Source of the DNA: Clusia tigrina
Lineage: Eukaryota > Arthropoda > Insecta > Diptera > Clusiidae
DNA length: 64,000 nucleotides
Assembly: GCA_920105625.2 (NCBI GenBank)
Contig: OV050031.1
Coordinates: 74,161,995 to 74,225,994 of the forward strand
Direction: 5' to 3'
Below are positions 23,401-35,061 of this stretch, one piece after another. A program made the translations under genes and the position numbers. The notes below the pieces were generated by a model, which did not search any database, had not been told where the DNA came from, and saw only the letters and a program-made list of their open reading frames with translations. Each line of letters starts with the position of its first letter. Position 1 is the stretch's first letter.

Positions 23401-24360
23401 ACAGATAATGCAGCAGACCCCCAATCGACCGCGGCAGCGACTGAGAAGCCTGCAGAGACGCTGACAGAGGCTGCGACGCCGACTGAGACGCCGACTGAAG
23501 CAGATAGGGGTAGATATAATCATACAGAAGGCAGCAGACCCCCAATCGACAGCGGCAGTGACTGAGACGCCAACAAAGACACTGACAGAGGCTGCGACGC
23601 CGACTGAGGCAGATAGGGGTAGATATAGGCACAGAGAAGGCAGCAGACGCCCCCAATCGACAGCGGCAGCGACTGAGACGCCTACAGAGACGCTGCCAGA
23701 GATTGCGACGCCGACTGAGACGCCAACTGAGACGCCGACTGAAGCAGATAGATGTAGATCTATGCATAGAGAAGGCAGCAGACCCCCCAACCGACAGCGG
23801 CAGCGACTGAGACACCTACAGAGACCCTGACAGAGGCTGCGACGCTGACTGAGACGACGACTGAGGCAGATAGGGGTAGATATAGGCAAAGAGAAGGCAG
23901 CAGACCCCCCAATCGACAGCGGCAGCGACTGAGACGCCTACAGCGACGCTGACAGAGGCTGCGACGCCGACTGAGACGCCGACTGAGGCAGATAGGGGTA
24001 GATATAAGCATACAGAAGGCAGCAGACCCCCCAATCCAAAGCGGAAGAGGCTGAGACTCCTACAGAGACGCCTACTGAGACGCCTACAGAGACGCTGAAA
24101 GAGGCTGCGACGCATACTGAGGCAGATAGGGCTAGATATAGGAATGGAGAAGGCAGCAGACCCCCAATCGACAGCGGGAGCGACTGAGTCGCCTACAGAG
24201 ACGCTCACAGAGGCGGCGAAGCCGACAGAGACGCCGACTGAGGCACATAGGGGTAGATATAGGCACAGAGAATGCAGCAGACCCCCAGTCGACCGCGGCA
24301 GCGACTGAGAAGCCTGCAGAGATGCTGACAGAGGCTGCAACGCCGACTGAGACGCTGACT
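20450..24360. repeat. Tandem higher-order repeat, 1,740-bp unit
   Basis: Two nearly identical blocks, about 20450-22190 and 22190-23930, lie head to tail, followed by a partial third to about 24360. Landmark: GGTAGGGGTGGATATAAGC at 20886 recurs at 22626, exactly 1,740 bases on. The landmark CAGCGGGAGC near 22431 recurs near 24171. Differences are few (for example GAAGAGGC versus GAAGAGTC near 20577/22317). Identity between blocks is much higher than between neighbouring monomers, the mark of a recent higher-order repeat. Confidence 0.88.
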
Positions 24361-27300
24361 GAGACGCCAACTGAAGCAGATAGAGGTAGATCTATGCATA
24401 GAGATGGCAGCAGACCCCCTAATCGACAGCGGCGGCGATTGAGACACCAACAGAGACGCCTAAAGAGACGGTGACAGAAGCTGCGACGCCGACTGAGGCA
24501 GATAGGGGTACATGTAGGCACAGAGAAGGCAGCAGACCCCCGAAATCGACAGCGGCAGCGACTGAGACGCCTACGGAGACGCTGACAGAGGCTGCGAAGC
24601 CGACTGAGACCCCGACTGAGGCAGATAGGGGTAGATATAGGCATAGAGAAGGCAGCAGAGCCCCCCAATCGACAGCGGTGGCGACTGAGAAGCCCACAGA
24701 GACGCCTAAAGAGACGCTGACAGAGGCTGCGACGTCGACTGAGACGCCTACAGAGACGCTGACAGAGGCTGCGACAACGTCTGAGTCGCCGACTGATGCA
24801 TATAGGGGTGGATATAGGCATAGAGAAGGCAGCAGACCCCCTCAATCAACAGCTGTAGCGACTGAGACGCCTACAGAGACACTGATAGAGGCTAGGATGC
24901 CAATTGAGACGCCGACTGAGGCAGATAGGGGAAGTTATAGGCATAAAGAAGGCAGCAAACCCCCAATCGACAGCTGCAGCGACTGAGAAGCCTACAGAGA
25001 CGCCTAAAGAGACGCTGACAGAGGCTGCGACGTCGACTGAGACGACTACAGAGGCGCTGACAGAGGCTGCGACAACTTCTGAGTCGCCGACTGATGCATA
25101 TGATGGTAGATACAGGAATAAAGAAGGCAGCAGACCCCCTCAATCAACAGCGGCAGCGACTGTGATGCCTACAGAGACGCTGACAGAGGCTGCGACGCCG
25201 ACTGAGACGCCGTCTGAGGATGATATGGGTAGATATAGGCAACGAGAAGGCAGGAGACCCCACAATCGAAAGCGGCAGCGACTGAGAGGCCTACAGAGAC
25301 GCCGACTGAGACGCCGACTGCGGCAGATAGGGGTATATATAAGCATAGAGAAGGCAGCAGACCCCCCAATCGACAGCGGCAGCGACTGAGATGCATACAG
25401 AGACGCAGATAGAGGCTGCGACACCGAATTAGACGCCGACTCAGACGCCGACTCAGACGCCGACTCAGACCCCGACTGAGGCAGATAAGGGTAGATATAG
25501 GCATATTGAAGGCAGCAGACCCCCCATTGAAAGCGGCAGCGACTGAGAAGCCTACAAAGATGCTGCAAGAGGCTGCGACGCCGACTAAAGCAGATAGGGG
25601 TAGATATATGCATAGAGAAGGCAGCAGACCCCCCAATCGACAGTGGCAGCGACTTCGACGCCTACAGCGACGCTGACAGAGGCTGCGACGCCGACTGAGG
25701 CAGATACGTGTAGATATAGGCATAGAGAAGGCAGCAGACGCCCCCAATCGACAGCAGCAGCGACTGAGACGCCTACAGAGACGCTGACAGAGGTTGCGAC
25801 GCCGACTGAGACGCCAACTGAGACGCCGACTGAAGCAGATAGAGGTAGATCTATGCATAGAGATGGCAGCAGACCCCCCAATCGACAGCGGCGGCGATTG
25901 AGACACCAACAGAGACGCCTAAAGAGACGCTGATAGAGGCTGCCACGCCGACTGAGACGCCGACTGAGGCAGATAGGGGCAGATATAGGCATCGAGAAGG
26001 CAGCAGACCTCCCAATCGACAGCGGCGGCGATTGAGACGCCTACAGAGACGCTGACAGCGGCTGCGACGCCGAGTGAGACGCCGACTGAGGCAGATAGGG
26101 GTAGATATAGGCATAGAGAAGGTAAGCAGAGCCCCCAATCGACAGCGGTTGCGACTGAGAAGCCTACAGAGACACCTAAAGAGACGCTAACAGAGGCTGC
26201 AACGTCGACTGAGACGCCTACAGAGACGCTGACAGAGGCTGCGACAACGTCTGAGTCGCCGACTGATGCATATAGGGGTAGATATAGGCATAGAGAAGGC
26301 AGCAGACCCCCTCAATCAACAGCTGTAGCGACTGAGACGCCTACAGAGACACTGATAGAGGCTAGGACGCCGACTGAGACGCCGACTGAGGCAGATAGGG
26401 GAAGTTATAGGCATAAAGACGGCAGCAAACCCCCCAATCGACAGCGGCAGCGACTGAGAAGCCTACAGAGACGCCTGAAGAGACGCTGACAGAGACTGCG
26501 ACGTCGACTGAGACGACTATAGAGGCGCTGACAGAGGCTGCGACAACGTCTGAGTCGCCGACTGATGCATATAGGAGTAGATACAGACATAGAGAAGGCA
26601 GCAGACCCCCTCAATCGTCAGCGGCAGCGACTGAGACACCTACAGACACCCTGACAGAGGCTGCGACACCGACTGAGACGCCGACTGAGGCAGATAGGGG
26701 TAGATATAAGCATACAGAAGGCAGCAGACCCCCCAATCCAAAGCGGAAGAGACTGAGACTCCTACAGAGACGCCTACTGAGACGCCTACAGAGACGCTGA
26801 AAGAGGCTGCGACGCCTACTGGGGCAGATAGGGCTAGATATAGGAATTAAGAAAGCAGCAGACCCCCAATCGACAGCGGCAGCGACTGAGTCGCCTACAG
26901 AGACGCTCACAGAGGCGGCGAAGCCGAATGAGGCACATAGGGGTAGATATAGGCACAGAGAATGCAGCAGACCCCCAATCGACAGGGCAGCGTCTGAGAA
27001 GCCTGCAGATATGCTGACAGAGGTTGCGAAGCCGACTGAGACCCTGACTGAGGCAGATAGGGGTAGATATAGGCATAGAGAAGGCAGCAGACCCCCCAAT
27101 CGACAGCGGCAGCGACTGAGAAGCCTACAGAGACGCTCACAGAGGCGGCGAAGCCGACTGAGACGCCGACTGAGGCACATAGGGGTAGATATAGGCACAG
27201 AGAATGCAACAGACCAGCAATCGACCGCGGCAGCGACTGAGAAGCCTGCAGAGACGCTGACAGAGGCTGTGACGCCGACTGAAGCAGATAGGGGTAGATA

Positions 27301-30300
27301 TAATCATACAGAAGGCAGCAGACCCCCAATCGACAGCGGCAGTGACTGAGACGCCAACAAAGACACTGACAGAGGCTGCGACGCCGACTGAGGCAGATAG
27401 GGGAAGTTATAGGCATAAAGACGGCAGCAAACCCCCCAATCGACAGCGGCAGCGACTGAGAAGCCTACAGAGACGCCTGAAGAGACGCTGACAGAGACTG
27501 CGACGTCGACTGAGACGACTACAGAGGCGCTGACAGAGGCTGCGACAACGTCTGAGTCGCCGACTGATGCATATAGGAGTAGATACAGACATAGAGAAGG
27601 CACAGACCCCCTCAATCGTCAGCGGCAGCGACTGAGACACCTACAGAGACCCTGACAGAGGCTGCGACACCGACTGAGACGCCGACTGAGGCAGATAGGG
27701 GTAGATATAGGCAAAGAGAAGGCAGAAGACCCCCCAATCGACAGCGGCAGCGACTGAGACGCCTACAGCGACGCTGACAGAGGCTGCGACGCCGACTGAG
27801 ACGCCGACTGAGGCAGATAGGGGTAGATATAAGCATACAGAAGGCAGCAGACCCCCCAATCCAAAGCGGAAGAGACTGAGCCTCCTACAGAGACGCCTAC
27901 TGAGACGCCTACAGAGACGCTGAAAGAGGCTGCGACGCCTACTGGGGCAGATAGGGCTAGATATAGGAATGAAGAAAGCAGCAGACCCCCAATCGACAGC
28001 GGCAGCGACTGAGTCGCCTACAGAGACGCTCACAGAGGCGGCGAAGCCGAATGAGGCACATAGGGGTAGATATAGGCACAGAGAATGCAGCAGACCCCCA
28101 ATCGACAGGGCAGCGTCTGAGAAGCCTGCAGATATGCTGACAGAGGCTGCGACGCCGACTGAGACGCCGACTGAGGCAGATAGGGGTAGATATAAACATA
28201 CAGAAGGCAGCAGACCCCCAATCGACAGCGGCAGTGACTGAGACGCCTACAAAGACGCTGAAAGAGGCTGCGACGCCGACTGAGGCAGATAGGGGTAGAT
28301 ATAGGCACAGAGAAGGCAGCAGACACCCGAAATCGACAGCGGCAGCGACTGAGACGCCTAGAGAGACGCTGACAGAGGCTGCGACGCCGACTGAGATGCA
28401 GACTGAGACAGATAGGGGTAGATATAGGCATAAAGAACGCAGCAGACCCCCCAATCGACATCGGCAGCGACTAAGACGCCTACGGAGACGCTGACAGAGG
28501 CTGCGAAGCCGACTGAGACCCTAACTGAGGCAGATAGGGGTAGATATAGGCATAGAGAAGGCAGCAGAGTCCCCCAATGACAGCGGTGGCGACTGAAAAG
28601 CCTACAGAGACTCCTAAAGAGACGCTGACAGAGGCTGCAACGTCGACTGAGACGATTACAGATATGCTGACAGAGGCTGCGACAACGTCTGAGTCGCCGA
28701 CTGATGCATATAGGGGTAGATATAGGCATAGAGAAGGCAGCAGACCCCCTCAATCAACAGCTGTAGCGACTGAGACGCCTACATAGACACTGATAGAGGC
28801 GAGGACGCCAATTGAGACGCCGACTGAGGCAGATAGAGGAAGTTATAGGCATAAAGAAGGCAGCAAACCCCCCAATCGACAGCGGCAGCGACTGAGAAGC
28901 CTACAGAGACGCCTAAAGAGACGCTGACAGAAGCTGCGACGTCGACTGAGACGACTACAGAGGCGCTGACAGAGGCTGCGACAACGTCTGAGTCGCCGAA
29001 TGATGCATATAGGGGTAGATACAGGCATAGAGATGGCAGAAGACCCCCTCAATCAACAGCGGCAGCGACTGAGATGCCTACAGAGACGCTGACAGAGGCT
29101 GCGACGCCGACTGAGACGCCAACTGAGGCAGATATAAGTAGATATAGGCATCGAGAAGGCAGGAAACCCCCCAATCGAAAGCGCCAGCAACTGAGACGCC
29201 TACAGAGACGCTGACAGAGACGCCGACTGAGGCAGATAGGGGTAGATATAGGCATAGAGAAGGCAGCAGACCCCCCAATCGACAGCGGCAGCGACTGAGA
29301 TGCATACAGAGACGCTGACAGAGGTTGCGACGCCGACTGAGACGGCGACTGAGACGCCAACTGAGACGCCGACTGAAGCAGATAGAGGTAGATCTATGCA
29401 TAGAGATGACAGCAGACCCCCCAATCGACAGCGGCAGCGACTGAGACACCTACAGAGACCCTGACAGAGGCTGCGACGCCGACTGAGGCAGATAGGGGTA
29501 GATATATGCATAGAGAAGGCAGCAGACCCCCCAATCAACAGTGGCAGCGACTTAGACGCCTACAGCGACGCTGACAGAGGCTGCGACGCCGTCTGAGGCA
29601 GATACGGGCAGATATAGGCATAGAGAAGGCAGCAGACGCCCCCAATCGACAGCGGCAGCGACTTAGACGCCTACAGAGACGCTGACAGAGGCTGCGACGC
29701 CGACTGAGACGCCGACTGAAGCAGATAGGGGTAGTTATAAGCATACAGAAGGCAGCAGACCCCCCCAATCGATAGTGGCAGAGACTGAGACACCAACAGA
29801 GACGCCTAAAGAGACGCTGACAGAGGCTGCCACGCCGACTGAGACGCCGACTGAGACGCCGACTGAGGCAGATAGGGGCAGATATAGGCATCGAGAAGGC
29901 AGCAGACCCCCCAATCGACAGCGGCGGCGATTGAGACGCCTACAGAGACGCTGACAGCGGCTGCGACGCCGAGAGAGACGCCGGCTGAAGCAGATAGGGG
30001 TAGATATAGGCAAGAGAAGGCAGCAGACCCCCCAATCGACAGCGGCAGTGACTGAGACGCCTACAAAGACGCTGACAGAGGCTGCGACGCCGACTGAGGC
30101 AGATAGGGGTATATATAGGCACAGACTAGGCAGCAGATCCCCGAAATCGACAGCGGCAGCGACTGAAACGCCTACAGAGACCCTGACAGCGGCTGCGACG
30201 CCGACTGAGACGCCGACTGAGGCAGATAGGGGTAGATATAGGCAAAGAGAAAGCAGCAGACCCAACCAAACGACAGCGGCGGCGATTGAGACGCCTACAG

Positions 30301-31018
30301 AGACGCCTAAAGAGACGCTGACAGAGGCTGCGACGTCGACTGAGACGCCTACAGACACGCTGACAGAGACGCCGACTGAGGCAGATAGGGGTAGATATAG
30401 GCATAGAGAAGGCAGCAGACCCCACATGCGACAGCGGCAGCGACTGAGAGGCCTACAGAGACGCCGACTGAGACGCCGACTGAGGCAGATAGGGGTATAT
30501 ATAAGCATAGAGAAGGCAGCAGACCCCAAATTGACAGCGGCAGCGACTGAGATGCATACAGAGACGCTGATAGAGGCTGCGACACCGAATTAGACGACGA
30601 CTCAGACGCCGACTCAGACCCCGACTGAGGCAGATAAGGGTAGATATAGGCATATTGAAGGCAGCAGACCCCCCCCCAATCGACAGCGGCAGCGACTGAG
30701 AAGCCTACAAAGATGCTGACAGACGCTGCGAAGCCGACTGAATCAGATAGGGGTAGATATATGCATAGAGAAGGCAGCAGACCCCCCAATCGACAGTGGC
30801 AGCGACTTAGACGCCTACAGCGACGCTGAAAGAGGCTGCGACGCCGACTGAGGCAGATAGGGGTAGATCTATGCATAGAGATGGCAGCAGACCCCCCAAT
30901 CGACAGCGGCAGCGACTGAGACACCTACAGAGACACTGACAGAGGCTGCGACGCCGACTGAGACGCCGTCTGAGGCAGATAGGGGTAGATATAGGCAAAG
31001 AGAAGGCAGCAGACCCCC

Positions 31019-31760
31019 CAATCCAAAGCGGAAGAGACTGAGACTCCTAAAGAGACGCCTACTGAGACGCATACAGAGACGCTGAAAAACGCTGCGACGC
31101 CTACTGAGGCAGATAGGGCTAGATATAGGAATGGAGAAGGCAGCAGACCCCCAATCGACAGCGGCAGCGACTGAGTCGCCTACAGAGATGCTCACAGAGG
31201 CGGCGAAGCCGACTGAGACGCCATCTGAGGCACATAGGGGTAGATATAGGCACAGAGAAGGCAGGAGACCCCCCAATCGAAAGCGGCAGCGACTGAGACG
31301 CCTACAGAGACGCTGACAGAGGCTGCGACGCCGATTGAGACGCCGACTGAGGCAGATAGGGGTAGATAGAAGCATACAGAAGGCAGCAGACCCCCCAATC
31401 CAAAGCGGAAGAGACTGAGACTCCTAAAGAGACGCCTACTGAGACGCCTACAGAGACGCTGAAAAACGCTGCGACGCCTACTGAGGCAGATAGGGCTAGA
31501 TATAGGAATGGAGAAGGCAGCAGACCCCCAATCGACAGCGGCAGCGACTGAGTCGCCTACAGAGACGCTCACAGAGGCGGCGAAACCGACTGAGACGCCA
31601 TCTGAGGCACATAGGGGTAGATATAGGCACAGAGAAGGCAGGAGACCCCCCAATCGAAAGCGGCAGCGACTGAGATGCCTACAGAGACGCTGACAGAGAC
31701 GCCAACTGAGGCAGTTAGGGGTAGATATAGGCATAGAGAAGGCAGCAGACCCCACAAGCG
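31019..31760. repeat. Tandem duplication, 377-bp unit
   Basis: A block of about three monomers starting at the AATCCAAAGCGG subtype (31021) is repeated at 31398, 377 bases later. Both copies carry the uncommon words CTCCTAAAGAGACG and GAAAAACGCTGCG. This is a recent local duplication next to the second retrotransposon copy. Confidence 0.82.
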
Positions 31761-32021
31761 ACAGCGGCAGCGACTGAGTGGCCTACAGTGACGCCGACTG
31801 AGACGCCGACTGAGGCAGATAGGGGTATATATAAGTATAGAGAAGGCAGCTGACCCCCAATCGACAGCGGCAGTGACTGAGACGCCTACAAAGACGCTGA
31901 CAGAGGCTGTGATGCCGACTGAGGCAGATAGGGGTAGATATAGGCTCAGAGAAGGCAGCAGACCCCCGAAATCGACAGCGGCAGCGACTGAGACGCCTAC
32001 AGAGACGCTGACAGAGGCTGC

Positions 32022-32393
32022 GAGTTAGAATCAAGCTACTTACGCGTAGTTGACTCACAGCACCGGCTCCCATTAAACTCATTAAGAATGCACATATTTT
32101 TAGGGTGCAAATATTGTAAATGAGTAGTATTTATGCACTAATTATGATGTAAACTTTTAGGGTGTCACAGTTCCGCAGTCAAGTTGACGAGGGGCATTTA
32201 GAATGCACCGACGACACTTTTACTTTGGAAGTAGGTCGGTTGGCTTGAGCAACTGACATCAAATAACAATTGCGAAACTGGAACACCAGAAAAGTCAAGA
32301 CGTAGGCGGTAATGTTCATTTGTAAATAGTATATAAGAACTAGTATTTTAAGAATAAGGCTCTCTTGTGTTTTGGAAACCGAAAAGTGGTAGT
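32022..32393 (+). repeat. 5' LTR of copy 2
   Basis: 372 bp with 5'-type bases at the four diagnostic sites (32154, 32176, 32184, 32294). It differs from its own 3' LTR at about seven positions, four of them shared with copy 1. The poly(A) signal has changed from AATAAA to AATAAG. Confidence 0.93.
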
Positions 32394-32893
32394 TGCATCA
32401 AAGTTTTTTGTAGTTCGGAAACTACGATTTGCGTAGCAATGTTGAAGAAAACATTTAAATGCTATTACTATGTGGCGCATACGTTACGGGTTTATTTTTA
32501 AATATGGATTCAAATTTCCGGGAATGAATCAAGACACTTTTGCCTGTAAATCAAATTTCGGTTTTTACAAACATATGGCCTTTTTCTATGGATTCTTGGG
32601 AGGATTAAAGATGGTGAGAGGAAATCAAGGAGTATCTGTGAGGAAGCCAAGGACCAATTTGCATTGATGGAAGGACTTAATGGACGCCGGTAGACAGCGG
32701 AACTTTGTGATGGAAAACAAGTATAGCAGAATATGTATATAGAATTTACGGTGGAATGTTTTTTTTTAAATAAATTTGTATTTATCAATAAGTAAGATGG
32801 AATAAAATATTGGGATAAGTTAATAACAAGTTTTAACAACTATTGGATTTTTATTTGTAATTGGGATACGCCATCTGTTCTGGCATTTGGGAT
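32394..32893 (+). other. Leader of copy 2
   Basis: Equivalent to the copy 1 leader, with the same GTAGTT/AACTAC hairpin just inside the LTR. It is AT-rich before gag. It contains the uninterrupted 65-codon upstream ORF at 32470-32667. No clear primer-binding site is seen. Confidence 0.55.
32470..32667 (+). CDS. Short upstream ORF in leader, copy 2 (doubtful)
   Basis: A 65-codon ATG ORF upstream of gag, basic and aromatic-rich at its start. It is open in copies 2 and 3 and closed by a TAG in copy 1. I recognise no family. It may simply be a chance ORF in the leader, or a short upstream ORF affecting gag translation. The near-identity of the copies means its conservation carries little weight. 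Confidence 0.2.
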   Translation: MWRIRYGFIFKYGFKFPGMNQDTFACKSNFGFYKHMAFFYGFLGGLKMVRGNQGVSVRKPRTNLH

Positions 32894-35061
32894 ATGACGA
32901 AGGAAGCGCAAGGATTACTGCTGAGGCAGGAGCAAATTGGCGAAACGATTGAAAAGCTGGTCCGTAACTTTAAGAAAGACGGCAGTTTACGTAAGAACAA
33001 CGTGTATTACCGCAAGCGAATAACACAGTTGCAAGATCTGGGGAGAGAGTTCAACAATAATCACGGACTGTTGTTGCCTCACGCAGTTGAGTACGGCAAG
33101 GGAAAATATTTTGCGGAAAATTACGCAGACTACATAAATAGTCTGGTCAACGAATGGGCAGGTACATTTAGTTCTGAATTAGAGGGACTAGGGCAAGAGA
33201 TTGTGAGTTTGGTTTCGCCAGACGAGGAAATAAGGAACAGATTGAAATCAATACAGTCAGATGTGAAACTGTTTACTGGGAAAATAGTTGACCAGTTCGA
33301 AGCGAGTACGAGCAGCGAAGAAGCTCAGGAATTGTGGAAGCAGGCGAACGCCGGAGGCGCTGTGTCACCATTAGAGGTAGCGGAACAAGCTTTAACGGCA
33401 ATTCAAAAAAAGAACAGAAGAAAAGTTGTTCAGTTTTCATAAGAAAGCAGAAGATTGGAGAGCACAAAAAGAGTATCTTCAGAAGAAGGTAAAGGAACTT
33501 TCTCAGAGATTGACGGAAACAGAGGAAGCAGCAACGCTGTTGGAGAAGGAGTGTGCAGGATTGAAAAGAGGACGGGCGACCAATAGCAACCCACATAGAA
33601 AGGAGAGATCAAAATCAGCATCGGCTGGATTTACACAGACAGTATTGACATTGCCTCCTGAAGTTCGCTGGCCGGAGTATTTAACACCAGAAGGGATAAG
33701 CCGCATGGTAAAGCCAAAATTAGTACTTAATGAAGAAAGGCAAGCGGAATTTTTGTGTGGCGCATCTGAAATCGGTGTCGAGCCTTTTTCTCCGGGAGGC
33801 CCGATAAATAATAAAAATCAGGGATATCCGCCAAAGGAGCCGGAAGCAGTACCCGTGCAGCAAAGTTCCGATACTGTGGGCAGTATTTCGCCTGCACGAA
33901 CAAACGATCGAAGACTAATTAGTTTGAATCCGGCACTGGCCAATTACCTCTCAGATCCGGGAGAAGAGAATTTGGAGTTGTATGATCTGAGAACTGAGAT
34001 CCGGCGCTTCAAAGAAGGTTGTGAGCTAGCACAGCAGAGTGTTCCGGAAGCGGACGGGGAACACTTAATAAAGTGTATTAGGCAAAGAACCACAGGTGAT
34101 GCGTTTGATTTACTAGCGCATAGCTCAGTAAGCACCCTGGCAGAATTATATGCACTTTTGGATAGGACGTATTTAAAACAAAAGTCGTATGACTATCTCG
34201 TTCGGGAAATTCAGGAATCAACTCAGACACCGGGGGAGGAATTGAGAGCCTGGGGACGAAGGCTCCAGTCTCTGGGGAACGCTGCTGAGACGGAAGCCAA
34301 CAGGCAGTTTCCAGAAAATGTTGCAACATACAAGGCTCAATATAGAACGGTCTATGATTTCTGTGTTCAAGGCAGGCCTGATAAATAGGGACTTAGCTAA
34401 TTATACTCTTACTCTCACGCCGAGGAGCATGACAGAACTAGTGGAAGCGGTCTCTTTAGCTGAAGCAGCAATACAACAGCAAACGACAACAGGTGGAATC
34501 TGCTGGACGAATGCTTCTGCAGAGGTAGGGACAGTACAGCAGCAAAACAGATGTGGGATTGGTAGATTGATGGGTCAATTTCCGCAACAAAGAGATCAAG
34601 ATTTTCCTCCAAGGAAACCCATTTGCTCATTCTGTCATAAGCCAGGGCACACAAGGGATGAATGCGTTACACGCACAAACACGCCCTACTGTATGGAGTG
34701 CCACACTTACGGTCATGAGGCAAGTAGACAGTGCCAAGTAGACACAAAATGGGATCAAAGTAGAAGGCAGCCAGCTACGAGGCGCCCGGTTCCACCCTTG
34801 AGGGACAGCAGGGGTAACTTCAGTAGTCCCCGAGTTAATTCAACAGAAGGAATTAACCAAGGAAGAAATCCTTTCAAAACTGGGAGTGGTCAGCAGCGAC
34901 CAAATTGGAATTCCAGAAGTGAGCCAAGGATACGCAACACCCAACAGGGGTTGAGATGCTTCTCATGTGGACAGATGGGACATCGGGCAGCGGAATGCAG
35001 GGATAGACAATCCCAGCAAAGGAACCAGGGAAACTTCCAGCGGCCCAGTCGAAGCCAATAG
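32894..35061 (+). pseudogene. gag: gag of copy 2, frameshifted and with a deletion
   Basis: Starts at ATG 32894 and should end at TAG 35059-35061. An extra A in the run at 33405-33411 shifts the frame and stops it at 33442; the next frame, read from about 33426, carries the coiled-coil part. A 126-bp in-frame deletion near 33975 removes 42 codons present in copies 1 and 3. A second frame change, shared with copy 1, lies before TAG 34386-34388. The last part is intact and shows two canonical CX2CX4HX4C knuckles (34624-34665 and 34957-34998) with a variant CX2CX4HX5C between them. The segment after the knuckles is basic and Gln/Arg-rich, as expected for RNA binding. This copy best shows the Gag C-terminus and its overlap with pol. 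Confidence 0.88.

Larger units (their letters stand above)
17118..32021. repeat. Satellite array B
   Basis: About 14.9 kb of the same satellite as arrays A and C. The left part (17118 to about 18060) aligns with the left part of array C (from 41931) at an offset near 24,814. The right part, up to the retrotransposon, resembles the right ends of arrays A and C (28577-29052 matches 59312-59787 at an offset of 30,735). The array thus shares flanking context with its neighbours and is part of the same amplified unit. No non-satellite insert is seen inside it. Confidence 0.96.

Noticed and set aside
20401..23815. Long minus-strand open frames in the satellite (up to about 340 codons, rich in Arg, Ser, Leu, Cys)
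   Set aside because: They follow from low T content and 12-bp periodicity. Overlapping open frames occur on both strands and in several frames at once, spacings are not multiples of three, and C-run length changes break the frame.
17118..32021. Telomeric repeat, because of TAGGGG words
   Set aside because: TAGGGG occurs once per roughly 120-bp monomer inside a complex unit and not as a short telomere-type tandem; no chromosome end is indicated.
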